Shown one piece after another: positions 52,863-61,260 of a stretch of DNA of 64,000 nucleotides. The DNA lies in the NCBI GenBank assembly GCA_027490225.1, contig JAIXYK010000037.1, forward strand, positions 20,468 through 84,467. The letters run 5' to 3'. Source of the stretch: Bacteroidota bacterium (GTDB lineage: Bacteria; Bacteroidota; Bacteroidia; M30B66). The translations under genes and the position numbers were made by a program. Within the stretch, counting starts at the first letter, position 1. Every line of letters starts with the position of its first letter. Below the pieces are notes generated by a model. It made no database searches. It worked only from the letters and a program-made list of their open reading frames with translations, and was not told the origin of the DNA.

Positions 52863-55559
52863 TTATTTGCTATAAATTGAAATTGTGCCTTTATAATCTT
52901 TAATGGTTGCAGTAGGGATAAACAAAACATAGAAGTATGTTCCATCTGGGGCATTACCACCGTCCCAAGTGTTTTGATAATTATCACTTTCATACAATAA
53001 TCTACCCCACCTATTAAATATTTTTAAAGTTACGTCCTTAAATGCTTCTAAATTTTCAATGAAAAACAAATCATTTACGTTGTCTCCATTTGGAGAAAAG
53101 GCATTTGGGATGATTACCTTATCAATAATCTTTATTGTTTTTGTTATTGTATCTGTGCAACCTTCTTCATTAATAATAGCATAAGTAACTGTGTAGGTTC
53201 CTGTATCGGCGTAAACATGATTTGGATTTAAATCTGTTGAAGTTGTTCCGTCACCAAAGTCCCAAAACACATTGGTCAATGGACTCAAAGGTGAAACCAA
53301 AGACGAGTCTGTAAATTGTACATTTGTATTTACAAGCGCTGTTGTCGAAGGATCTGATACATAGTTAGCAGTTGGTTCAACTAAATAAACTGTTGCCGTA
53401 TCGCTGCCGAAACAACCGGCGGCTGTTGTAACATCAACCCAATAAATTCCTTCTGAAACAAAAATACTTGCATCATCACTTCCTGTATTCCATAAATAAG
53501 AGTTAAATCCTCCAGGCGAAGCAAACAAATTTACTTGAATAGTATCGCAAATAAGTGTATCTCCAGTAATCTCAGGATTAGGCGTAGGGTTCACAATTGC
53601 ATTGTAACTTGTAGCAAAACTACTGCAACCATTTACAGTTTGTGTAACGAAATAAGTACCGTTATTTAGAAATGTAGACGGATTAAAAGTTATTGTTTGA
53701 TCGGTAGAACTAAAGAAATTCGGTCCAATCCATTCAACATCTGTTCCCGGAGATGCTGTAATGATAAGCGTATCACCTTCACAAATAGGTGTATTTCCTT
53801 CAACAGTTAAAGCCTGTGGAATGGCTCTGAATTCAACCTCAACAGTATCTCTGGCAATGCAACCCGCAAATGTTGAAATTTCTACCGCAAATGTTCCATT
53901 TTGTTGCGCTTGGAAAAAAGGGAAATTGCTATTGTCTTGCCACAAATAACTTGCATATCCGGTTCCCGGCGTAATCAAAAATGGAGGATTTCCACAAACA
54001 ATGGTATCTGGGCCTAATGATATTACTGGGTTTTCTTCATATACGTTAATGGTATCGGTTGAGGTACATTCATTTTTAGTAGTCACAATCCAATATTGAC
54101 CAGGCTCTGAAATAGTAATGGTTTGAACAGTATCGCCTGTGTTCCATAAATATGAATCTTTATTTGGGCCGGCATCCAATGTAATAGAATCATTGATACA
54201 TATTATCTTATCACCTCCTAAACTAATACCCGAAAAGTCTGAAAAATAGCCATACCTGCAACCTGATGAAGCGCCACCATGGATAATACCAAGATGAAAC
54301 AAGGTTTGGTCGGGCGAATTATTAAACAAAGAACTTGTGCCTCCTACAGGAATATCTATATCATTAAAACTGATTTGAGCTGCAACCCAAGCTCCTCCAG
54401 ATCCAGGAACTGTAACAAAAGCACTTGCTGGAACTAAAGTACTGCTTCCGTTTAGTGTAAAAAATCCTTCTGCGCCTGTTTTTGTCATTATATTAAGACC
54501 AAAAAGTTCAGATGTTGACCTAGTGAAATAAACTCCATTGGAACCAGTGCATTCAATTGATGGTAAAATGGCACTTCCAAGTTCACAGCCAAAACCTGCA
54601 GCATGCAATACATAAACTGGTTTTGAAGTAGTTAAATAAGTGGATGCTTGGGTAATATCTAAAGTAAATTGTTGACCAGTATTGATTGTTGCAATTGGCG
54701 TGGCATTTCCTCCAACAAATATCTCTGTATTTTCTTGTGTGGCTAAAATATATGCTTTTTCAGTGCTGTTTAAAAATCCTTGCATGATGATATATTCCGC
54801 TCCAATAACATTGGTAGGAACTAATTGATCGCCCATTAAATCTCTACAATTGTTACTGATAGCAGAATCATCTTTAACTGTAACACATATTGGTTTTGTT
54901 GATGCAATTTGAGTTCCGATGGGGCGTTCAATGGCAAGTGTACTTGATGCAACACCAGAATAAGTTTGTCCTCTATTTAAGGTAATTGTAAACGGAGTTC
55001 CAGCAACATGTCCAATTATATTTGCTGTAGGTGTGATTGTTATTACAGTATTGTCTTCGATAGCTACTATATCAAATGATGAATTTGCAGCTGGTGAGTA
55101 ATTTCCATTATCAAAATCTGAAGGAAACGGAGTGAAAAAACTAAGTCCTTTGGCATTACTACCTTTTAATGCGAATATTTCAGGATTATTAAAGGTATTT
55201 ACCTCATAATATGCTGTAACGGGAGCGGAAGCTGAGATGCGAATTCCTTTGTTAAGTACTTGATCAGCAGGTTGGTTTTCAATTAAATTTTGAAATAAAC
55301 TTAAATCTATTGTGCTTGTAGAATTTGGAGAAATTGTTACTACAATCGGCACAAAAGAAGCATTTGCAGGTTGAGTTACCGTAACTTGTGAAGCAACTGT
55401 TAGGGCGCTAATTCTCAATAAAATTGGACTGTCTCCGTGATTTGAAGTTACCTCTGGAGCAACAAACCAAAAATCAGTATCAGTTTGTGCTGTGGAAAGT
55501 AAATTTAAAATAAGTGAAAACAATAGGAATATTGAAGCGCGTAAGTTTTTAGCAATCAT
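52863..55559 (-). CDS. Large secreted protein: IgGFc-binding-like and PKD domains, T9SS type B sorting domain
   Basis: 898 residues. The signal peptide ends LLSTAQ. Residues ~25-440 follow the IgGFc-binding N-terminal pattern of Bacteroidota (DTDFWFVAPEVTSNHGDSPI, LNKGIRISASAPVTAYYEV, DLMGDQLVPTNVIGAEY). Ig-like modules follow with the repeating SYLWNTGDT and LFASPGG...LWNTGSDD pattern, then a PKD domain (NVFWDFGDGTTSTDLNPNH). The end (IPNAFSPNGDNVNDLFFI, FNRWGRLLYES) is a CHU_C type B sorting domain. It should be exported by the T9SS and attached to or released from the surface, probably for adhesion. The gene is monocistronic and divergent from the SDR gene. Confidence 0.9.
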   Translation of the reverse strand: MIAKNLRASIFLLFSLILNLLSTAQTDTDFWFVAPEVTSNHGDSPILLRISALTVASQVTVTQPANASFVPIVVTISPNSTSTIDLSLFQNLIENQPADQVLNKGIRISASAPVTAYYEVNTFNNPEIFALKGSNAKGLSFFTPFPSDFDNGNYSPAANSSFDIVAIEDNTVITITPTANIIGHVAGTPFTITLNRGQTYSGVASSTLAIERPIGTQIASTKPICVTVKDDSAISNNCRDLMGDQLVPTNVIGAEYIIMQGFLNSTEKAYILATQENTEIFVGGNATPIATINTGQQFTLDITQASTYLTTSKPVYVLHAAGFGCELGSAILPSIECTGSNGVYFTRSTSELFGLNIMTKTGAEGFFTLNGSSTLVPASAFVTVPGSGGAWVAAQISFNDIDIPVGGTSSLFNNSPDQTLFHLGIIHGGASSGCRYGYFSDFSGISLGGDKIICINDSITLDAGPNKDSYLWNTGDTVQTITISEPGQYWIVTTKNECTSTDTINVYEENPVISLGPDTIVCGNPPFLITPGTGYASYLWQDNSNFPFFQAQQNGTFAVEISTFAGCIARDTVEVEFRAIPQALTVEGNTPICEGDTLIITASPGTDVEWIGPNFFSSTDQTITFNPSTFLNNGTYFVTQTVNGCSSFATSYNAIVNPTPNPEITGDTLICDTIQVNLFASPGGFNSYLWNTGSDDASIFVSEGIYWVDVTTAAGCFGSDTATVYLVEPTANYVSDPSTTALVNTNVQFTDSSLVSPLSPLTNVFWDFGDGTTSTDLNPNHVYADTGTYTVTYAIINEEGCTDTITKTIKIIDKVIIPNAFSPNGDNVNDLFFIENLEAFKDVTLKIFNRWGRLLYESDNYQNTWDGGNAPDGTYFYVLFIPTATIKDYKGTISIYSK

Positions 55560-55684
55560 CAGATTTTTCTGTTTTCGTCAAAAGTACCTAAACTTTCATT
55601 TCTTTTTTTTTAAAATGATGAATTATCTTACAAAAAACTGCTTCATTTGAGGTGTGAAATAAGATATTGAGAAAAAGTAAACTT

Positions 55685-56479
55685 ATGAATGGGTTGAAAC
55701 AACAGATAATTTGGATAACAGGCGCTTCATCTGGAATTGGTGAAGCGCTGGCTTTACAACTTGCACAAAATGGCAATAAGTTGATTTTAAGTGGAAGAAA
55801 TAAAGAAGCCTTACTGCGTGTTCGTGAAATGTGCAACAAAACAGCAAAGGCCGAAATATTAGTTTTTGATATGGTTGCTATTGAAAACCACCATCAAATT
55901 GCAAAAGATGCTTGGAATATTTTCGGTAAAATAGATGTGCTAATCAATAATGCAGGCGTAAGCCAACGTGCATTTGCAATGGAAACCACAACAGCTGTTG
56001 AAAGAAGTTTAATGGAGGTAAATTACTTTGCACCAATTTCACTCACAAAAGCTTTGCTTCCATATTTTGTGGAACAAAAAAGTGGTCATATTGCAGTGGT
56101 GAGCAGCATTGCCGGAAAGTTTGGCTTTACACTAAGAAGCACTTATGCCGCCTCAAAACATGCTTTGCAAGGTTATTTTGAAGCCTTAAGATTAGAATTA
56201 AAAGATGTTCCAGTCTATGTTACGATCATTTGTCCTGGAAGAGTGCTAACAAATATTTCGTTCAATGCAGTGCAAGGCAATGGTACAGCGCATGCGAAGT
56301 TAGATGATGGACAAAGAAATGGAGTTAGTGCAGCCAAATGCGCCCAAAAGATTGAAAAGGCAATTAAAAACAAAGAATATGAAGTTTTGATTGGGAAACT
56401 CGAATTGATACCGGTATTTTTGCGGCGTTTTTGTCCACCACTTTTTTATTTTTTGATTAAAAGGGTAAAAGCAACTTAA
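55685..56479 (+). CDS. Short-chain dehydrogenase/reductase (SDR)
   Basis: 264 residues from the ATG at 55685 (MNGLKQQIIWITGASSGIG); the frame also opens at TTG 55667. The cofactor motif is TGASSGIGEALA, followed by LINNAGVSQRA, the catalytic Ser in VVSSIAGKFG and Y-x-x-x-K in STYAASKHALQG. The C-terminus is hydrophobic (PVFLRRFCPPLFYFLIKR), which resembles DHRS7-like membrane-associated SDRs. The substrate is unknown. A two-domain VOC gene starts four bases after its stop, so both are in one operon and may work on the same compound class. Confidence 0.92.
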   Translation: MNGLKQQIIWITGASSGIGEALALQLAQNGNKLILSGRNKEALLRVREMCNKTAKAEILVFDMVAIENHHQIAKDAWNIFGKIDVLINNAGVSQRAFAMETTTAVERSLMEVNYFAPISLTKALLPYFVEQKSGHIAVVSSIAGKFGFTLRSTYAASKHALQGYFEALRLELKDVPVYVTIICPGRVLTNISFNAVQGNGTAHAKLDDGQRNGVSAAKCAQKIEKAIKNKEYEVLIGKLELIPVFLRRFCPPLFYFLIKRVKAT

Positions 56480-56483
56480 TAGC

Positions 56484-57533
56484 ATGAGCAATTTATCATT
56501 ACTAAGCGGAATACAGCAAGTTGGAATTGGAGTAAGTGATGCAGAACAAGCATTTACCTGGTATCGAAAACACTTTGGAATGGATGTTCCCGTTTTTAAA
56601 GATGCTTCTACGGCTCAGCTCATGACAAGATATACTGGTGGAAAAGCTTTTTCTCGCTATGCAATTCTCGCCATGAATATGCAAGGCGGTGGAGGTTTCG
56701 AAATATGGCAATTTACCAATAGAACTCCTCAGGCAGCAGAATTTTCAGCATTGCCAGGAGATTTGGGAATATTTGGTGTAATGATGAAATGCCGCGATGT
56801 AGAAAAAGCACACCGCGAAATGTTAGAAAGAAATACCCCTGTTTCAGCCATTTATTCAGATGAAAAATTAGGGAAAAGATTTGTAGTTATTGACCCTTAT
56901 GGAAATCGATTTACTTTCATAAGTGGTGAAGAATGGTTTGGTAAAGGAAAACATCCGCACGGAGGAAGCGCTGGCGTGCAAATAGGAGTGAGCAATATGG
57001 AAAAAGCACTCGTTTTTTATCAGCAAGTATTAGGTTTCGACCAGGTTGTTTCGGATAATACTGGCATATTTTCAGAGTTTTCTGATTCAAATAAATTCCG
57101 TCGCGTAACAATAAGACCTAAAGTGCCTTTTGGTGGAGCATTTAGCAGGTTGTTAGGACCTGCAGAAATAGAATTGGTGCAGCTTTTAGACGGTACACCA
57201 CGGAAAATTTATGCAGACCGATTCTGGGGAGATTTGGGTTTTATTCACATTTGTTTCGATGTAAATGATATGCATCAACTAGAAAGTAAATGTGATGAAA
57301 AAGGATTTCCATTTACAGTTAATAGTGCCAATAGCTTCGATATGGGTGAGGCTGCAGGTCATTTCTCCTACACGGAAGATCCCGATGGAACTTTGATAGA
57401 ATTTGTACAAACGCATAGAATTCCCTTGATTAAAAAAATTGGCTGGTACTTAGATTTAAGAAAAAGAAATCCGGCAAAACCGCTTCCAACTTGGATGTTG
57501 AATACATTGAAATTAGGAAAAGTTAAGGATTAG
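56484..57533 (+). CDS. Two-domain VOC (glyoxalase/dioxygenase fold) protein
   Basis: 349 residues with two vicinal-oxygen-chelate domains. Domain 1 (about 8-145) opens QQVGIGVSDAEQAFTWYRKH and contains FVVIDPYGNRFTFIS. Domain 2 (about 155-315) opens AGVQIGVSNMEKALVFYQQV, then FIHICFDVNDM and SYTEDPDGTLIEFVQTHRI. Metal-binding His/Glu candidates are present in domain 2 (IHICFD, TLIEF) but only partly in domain 1. The family includes dioxygenases, isomerases and resistance proteins; here an isomerase or dioxygenase acting on a lipid or aromatic substrate is only inferred from the neighbouring SDR. The stop overlaps the convergent acyltransferase gene by 11 bases. Confidence 0.88.
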   Translation: MSNLSLLSGIQQVGIGVSDAEQAFTWYRKHFGMDVPVFKDASTAQLMTRYTGGKAFSRYAILAMNMQGGGGFEIWQFTNRTPQAAEFSALPGDLGIFGVMMKCRDVEKAHREMLERNTPVSAIYSDEKLGKRFVVIDPYGNRFTFISGEEWFGKGKHPHGGSAGVQIGVSNMEKALVFYQQVLGFDQVVSDNTGIFSEFSDSNKFRRVTIRPKVPFGGAFSRLLGPAEIELVQLLDGTPRKIYADRFWGDLGFIHICFDVNDMHQLESKCDEKGFPFTVNSANSFDMGEAAGHFSYTEDPDGTLIEFVQTHRIPLIKKIGWYLDLRKRNPAKPLPTWMLNTLKLGKVKD

Positions 57534-58749
57534 ATTTATTCCTTTTCTTTAAACTCAATTTAATAAATCTGATTCTTTGTAAAGCCAGTGCATCCAGCCA
57601 AATGAGCGAAAATTTGGCAGACAAAGGAATGATTATCAGCAGTAAAATAAACAAAGGATGAATTAAAATTGCCAATAATATTGCCAAAATCAAACTCCAT
57701 ATCAAAGTGAAAAACAAACCGGTTCCCAACAAAATAGAATTGGTAAACTGCGCATCTTTAACAATTTTTGATGTGACTCTTTTTGCATAAAAGGCGGGAA
57801 TTGCATTCATAATTATTCCAAGAAATGCTGGAATAAAACCAATAATTAAATAGAGCATTTTTCCTTCTGGAAGTTCACTTGAAACGGACGCCAAAGGAAT
57901 AGAAATCTGTTGACTTTTTTCTGCGAAAACCTGAAGTTTATTTCTGAGTTGAGGTGTATCTCTTTCCACAAAATTCGAAATAGTTACTTGTTCTGCAGCC
58001 AGTCTATCAGTTTCAAAATACCATGTTTTTCTTAGTTTGTAAGACCTCTCGCTTCTAGCTATATATAATGCAATTTCTGCATGATAATCTTGTTCTTGCG
58101 CTGGAACAATTACCATTTGTGAACGTAAATTATTTTCAACCCCAATCATACATTTTCTAATGGCTTGGGCTTGTTCTGTTTTGTAAGTATTTTCAAATTG
58201 CTGAATGAGCAGCGGTTCTGAAAAACCTAACATTACTTCCGTTCTAAATTGAGTATGGGTCACATAATTTATTCCTACAGAAATTATTGGAATTTCTTTT
58301 TCCCATTTTAATTGGTCAGCAGCCTGAAATGCAATTCTGGCAATACCTTTTTTTAATGACCTTAAGCGTTTTTCGGGGACAGCATTTCCTTCAGGAAACA
58401 TTAAAATCACTTCATTGTTCTCAATCAGTTTAACACAGAAATTAAACGTATCATTATTTTTTTCCATGTTCTCGATGCCATCGCGCATGCGGTAAACAGG
58501 AATAATATGGATGGCATGCAGCAATTTCTTTTGCCAGTTTTTTTTGAAAATATCAGCACGTGCCAAAAACCAAACAGGTCGGTTTACACTTAGGCAAACT
58601 GTAATGGCATCTAAAAACGCATTTCCATGATTTGCAGCCAGTAAAACAGGGCCTTTTGCAGGAAAATTTTCCAATCCTCCAACGAAAATTCTTTTATAAT
58701 GGATACTCAACCACCATCTTACAATAACTGCCAATACTTTATAGAGCAT
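57523..58749 (-). CDS. PlsC-like 1-acylglycerol-3-phosphate acyltransferase family protein
   Basis: 408 residues. Motif I is AANHGNAFLDA (NH-x4-5-D), and motif III is MFPEGNAVPEKRLRSLKKG, as in PlsC-type enzymes; VGINYVTHTQFR is a plausible motif IV. The C-terminal third has several hydrophobic helices (LYLIIGFIPAFLGIIM, LLGTGLFFTLIWSLILAILLAIL), so it is membrane-bound. Family members acylate lysophosphatidic acid or other lysolipids in the inner membrane. The long C-terminal extension is shared by a Bacteroidota group that may acylate different lipids. It is 18 bases downstream of the LytTR regulator gene stop on the same strand, or on a separate transcript; no terminator is seen. Confidence 0.88.
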   Translation of the reverse strand: MLYKVLAVIVRWWLSIHYKRIFVGGLENFPAKGPVLLAANHGNAFLDAITVCLSVNRPVWFLARADIFKKNWQKKLLHAIHIIPVYRMRDGIENMEKNNDTFNFCVKLIENNEVILMFPEGNAVPEKRLRSLKKGIARIAFQAADQLKWEKEIPIISVGINYVTHTQFRTEVMLGFSEPLLIQQFENTYKTEQAQAIRKCMIGVENNLRSQMVIVPAQEQDYHAEIALYIARSERSYKLRKTWYFETDRLAAEQVTISNFVERDTPQLRNKLQVFAEKSQQISIPLASVSSELPEGKMLYLIIGFIPAFLGIIMNAIPAFYAKRVTSKIVKDAQFTNSILLGTGLFFTLIWSLILAILLAILIHPLFILLLIIIPLSAKFSLIWLDALALQRIRFIKLSLKKRNKSNP

Positions 58750-58767
58750 GGCGCAAGATGCTAATTT

Positions 58768-59523
58768 TTACTTTACCCACCATTCCTTAAAAGCATTCGC
58801 TTTATCTCTGCTTACCATTATGTCTTCGTTATTAGCTGGATTTACGTGTAGTTTAAGCTTTCCATTGAAGTGAAAATTTGCTTTTTCAATGCAACTTCTT
58901 TGAATAATGAATGAACGATTAACCCTGAAAAATAATGCAGGATCTAAATCTAACATTATCTCTTCTAAGCTTTGGGTAATGATATGTTTTTGTAAATCTT
59001 TCGTGTAGATAAATACCATTTTATCCTCTGCCTTGAACCAGCATATGTTTGAAATATGTAAAGGAATTATTGCATCTGATTTGGTTACTAAAAACCTATT
59101 TTTAAAAGTGTTTTTTTGGGTTAATTGCTTTAGTATTTCTGCAAATGAATTCTCATTCGGTTTTTGCATTTGGGTATTTTCATATTTTATCAAAGCATTT
59201 TTTAATTCATTTTCATTAATTGGTTTTAACAAATAATCAATGCTGTTTACTTTAAATGCCTTTAACGCATATTCATCGAAAGCTGTGGTGAAAATTACTG
59301 GTTTGTTAATTGTTATTTTATCGAAAATTGTGAAGCTCAATCCATCAGCCAATTGAATATCCATAAAAAACAAATCGGGCATTTCATTATTTGTTAGCCA
59401 ATCTACAGTGCTTTCTATACTATCTGTTTTACCAACAATCTCCGCTTCAGTTTTAATCGATAAAACCAATTTTTCTAACCTTTTCGAGGCTAAATTCTCA
59501 TCTTCAACAATTAATATTTTCAT
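58768..59523 (-). CDS. LytTR-family response regulator
   Basis: 251 residues. The receiver domain begins KILIVEDENLASKRLEKLV, with acidic residues VEDE and the phosphorylation site FFMDIQLADG (Asp about 57). FTTAFDEYALKAF and DYLLKPINENEL complete it. The C-terminal LytTR DNA-binding domain (about 145-250) has WFKAEDKMVFIYTKD, the LDPALFFRVNRSFIIQR segment and VSRDKANAFKEW. It pairs with the LytS-like kinase encoded 12 bases upstream. LytTR proteins bind direct repeats in promoters. No such repeat was identified with confidence, although the upstream region of the TonB receptor gene at 63652-63740 would be the first place to look. Confidence 0.94.
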   Translation of the reverse strand: MKILIVEDENLASKRLEKLVLSIKTEAEIVGKTDSIESTVDWLTNNEMPDLFFMDIQLADGLSFTIFDKITINKPVIFTTAFDEYALKAFKVNSIDYLLKPINENELKNALIKYENTQMQKPNENSFAEILKQLTQKNTFKNRFLVTKSDAIIPLHISNICWFKAEDKMVFIYTKDLQKHIITQSLEEIMLDLDPALFFRVNRSFIIQRSCIEKANFHFNGKLKLHVNPANNEDIMVSRDKANAFKEWWVK

Positions 59524-59535
59524 TTTAAAGTAATT

Positions 59536-60576
59536 TTAAATGGGAAGTTTTACTGTAAAATTATTTGTGCTTTCATCAATTATAATTGATTTATTAAAAA
59601 CAATTTCAAAACGACTGTTTATATTATTTAATCCTATTTTATTACTTGATTCCAATGCATCTTTCTTTTGCAAATTATTGCGAATTATGAGGTAATTATC
59701 TTCATTATAAATTTCAATTTTTAATGGCTTAGATTTGCTAATTACATTGTGTTTTACTGCATTTTCTATTAATAACTGAATACTTAATGGAATGATGGTT
59801 TTATTGTTGATTTTTTCATTAATGTTTATTGTTACTTCCAGATTTTCATCAAACCTACATTTCAAGAGAAATACATAATTTTCAACCAGTTTTATTTCTG
59901 TTGCAACACTAACAGCATCCTCATTATTAACTTGTAGCGCATAGCGATAATAAGCTGCTAAATGCTCTACAAATTCCTTCGCTTTTATCGTATTATCATC
60001 AATTAATGCAATGAGTGTATTTAAACTGTTAAACAAAAAGTGAGGAGCAACCTGATTTTTCAATGTTTCAAAATGAGATTCAATATTTTGTCTTTTTAAT
60101 ATTTCGCTATGCAATAAGCTTTCCTTGTATAGTCTAAATAACTGGACACTTTCAAAAATGGTATTTAATAAAATGGAAACAATAACAGCAATAGTAATAT
60201 TTTGAAAAAGCGCCATTCCATGCGGCATCGTGCAAACATCCCAAAACATGGTATATAGCCACATTACTGAGATTGAAATAATAAATATAGATGGAATTTC
60301 AATCAGCAGTCGTTTGAAAATAGACCTGTTCCACGGAAAATAAATATTTAAGAACTTAATAAATATTGTAAAAATGGTGTACAGTATTATCGTAATACCA
60401 ACAGAGAAAAGAACATTGTAAATAATAATATTTGCTGGCGTATTAATATTTCCAATCCAATCGGCCAATACAAAATAGAATACAATGGTAAGACCAACTC
60501 CTATCATCAGAAGTAGGTCTTTGAATGTCGCTATTTTATCTTCTGAAAGAAAAAGGCCTTTATTGGATTTTCCCAT
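59536..60576 (-). CDS. LytS/YehU-type sensor histidine kinase
   Basis: 346 residues. Four N-terminal membrane helices (for example FKDLLLMIGVGLTIVFYFVLAD, IIIYNVLFSVGITIILYTIFTIF, LLIEIPSIFIISISVMWLY, ITIAVIVSILLNTIF). The His_kinase box is NQVAPHFLFNSLNTLIALID with the phospho-acceptor His, followed by LAAYYRYALQV. The ATPase part has LLIENAVKHNVI (N box) and a short GLNNINSRF. There is no periplasmic sensor domain. It is one base after the upstream membrane-protein gene and 12 bases before the LytTR gene, so all three are one operon. The membrane protein may be its partner. Confidence 0.93.
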   Translation of the reverse strand: MGKSNKGLFLSEDKIATFKDLLLMIGVGLTIVFYFVLADWIGNINTPANIIIYNVLFSVGITIILYTIFTIFIKFLNIYFPWNRSIFKRLLIEIPSIFIISISVMWLYTMFWDVCTMPHGMALFQNITIAVIVSILLNTIFESVQLFRLYKESLLHSEILKRQNIESHFETLKNQVAPHFLFNSLNTLIALIDDNTIKAKEFVEHLAAYYRYALQVNNEDAVSVATEIKLVENYVFLLKCRFDENLEVTININEKINNKTIIPLSIQLLIENAVKHNVISKSKPLKIEIYNEDNYLIIRNNLQKKDALESSNKIGLNNINSRFEIVFNKSIIIDESTNNFTVKLPI

Positions 60577-60577
60577 T

Positions 60578-61249
60578 TTACGCTTTTATTGTATTTATTT
60601 TCTTTGTAAATCTAGCAATGAAAATTGAAATTAATACAGAGCCAACCAAAGTAGGTGCTAACCAAATTATCCACATTTGCTCAATTTGCACATTCACCAC
60701 TAAAAACGCCGTTACTGCAGAAATGTAAGAGCCAATCATCCTTCCAATATGCGTTTCCAGCCAAAATGTTTTCGGATATTTTCTCCATTTTACATTTAAA
60801 TAAATAAGTAAATCTGTAAAAGAAAAGAAGAAGCTCAGAATTCCGAAAGTTAATAATATCGGATTAAATTTAAATGCCATTGTTTTTGCATCGATAAACC
60901 CTAAAGTTATCATTAGTATTGCAAATACAACTGTAATTATAGCCACCATTTTATCATACCATTTAAATTGAGCTGTATTTTCAATTCTTTTAAATGTTAC
61001 AATGCGCATTCCCGAATAACATAAATAAAAACTAAATATTCCAATTAAAAATAAAAAAGAACTTCCTAAAAATACAGCCAACACAGTTCCTGAAAGTGTT
61101 GCTAAAAACATGGCAGCAACATAATATTTACCCATATTTCTATGCAATTTACCTGATTTTCTAAGAATAATCTGCAAAGTACCAATTACCAACCCTAACA
61201 TTCCACCTAAAATATGTAAGGACAATAAAATTGTATGAAGCGTTTTCAT
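60578..61249 (-). CDS. Polytopic membrane protein, DUF2306-like
   Basis: 223 residues with about seven membrane helices. The first helix pair has LLSLHILGGMLGLVIGTLQ followed by RKSGKLHRNMGKYYV, a His-x-Gly-type arrangement and HR-x-MGK-Y loop like that of DUF2306 and related cytochrome b561-like haem proteins. A later ETHIGRMIGSYISAV supplies another His in a helix. The haem-binding idea is inference. The gene lies 11 bases after the TonB receptor stop and one base before the kinase gene. Function unknown; either a sensor partner for the kinase or a membrane component of the uptake unit. Confidence 0.8.
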   Translation of the reverse strand: MKTLHTILLSLHILGGMLGLVIGTLQIILRKSGKLHRNMGKYYVAAMFLATLSGTVLAVFLGSSFLFLIGIFSFYLCYSGMRIVTFKRIENTAQFKWYDKMVAIITVVFAILMITLGFIDAKTMAFKFNPILLTFGILSFFFSFTDLLIYLNVKWRKYPKTFWLETHIGRMIGSYISAVTAFLVVNVQIEQMWIIWLAPTLVGSVLISIFIARFTKKINTIKA

Positions 61250-61260
61250 ATAAATCTGTA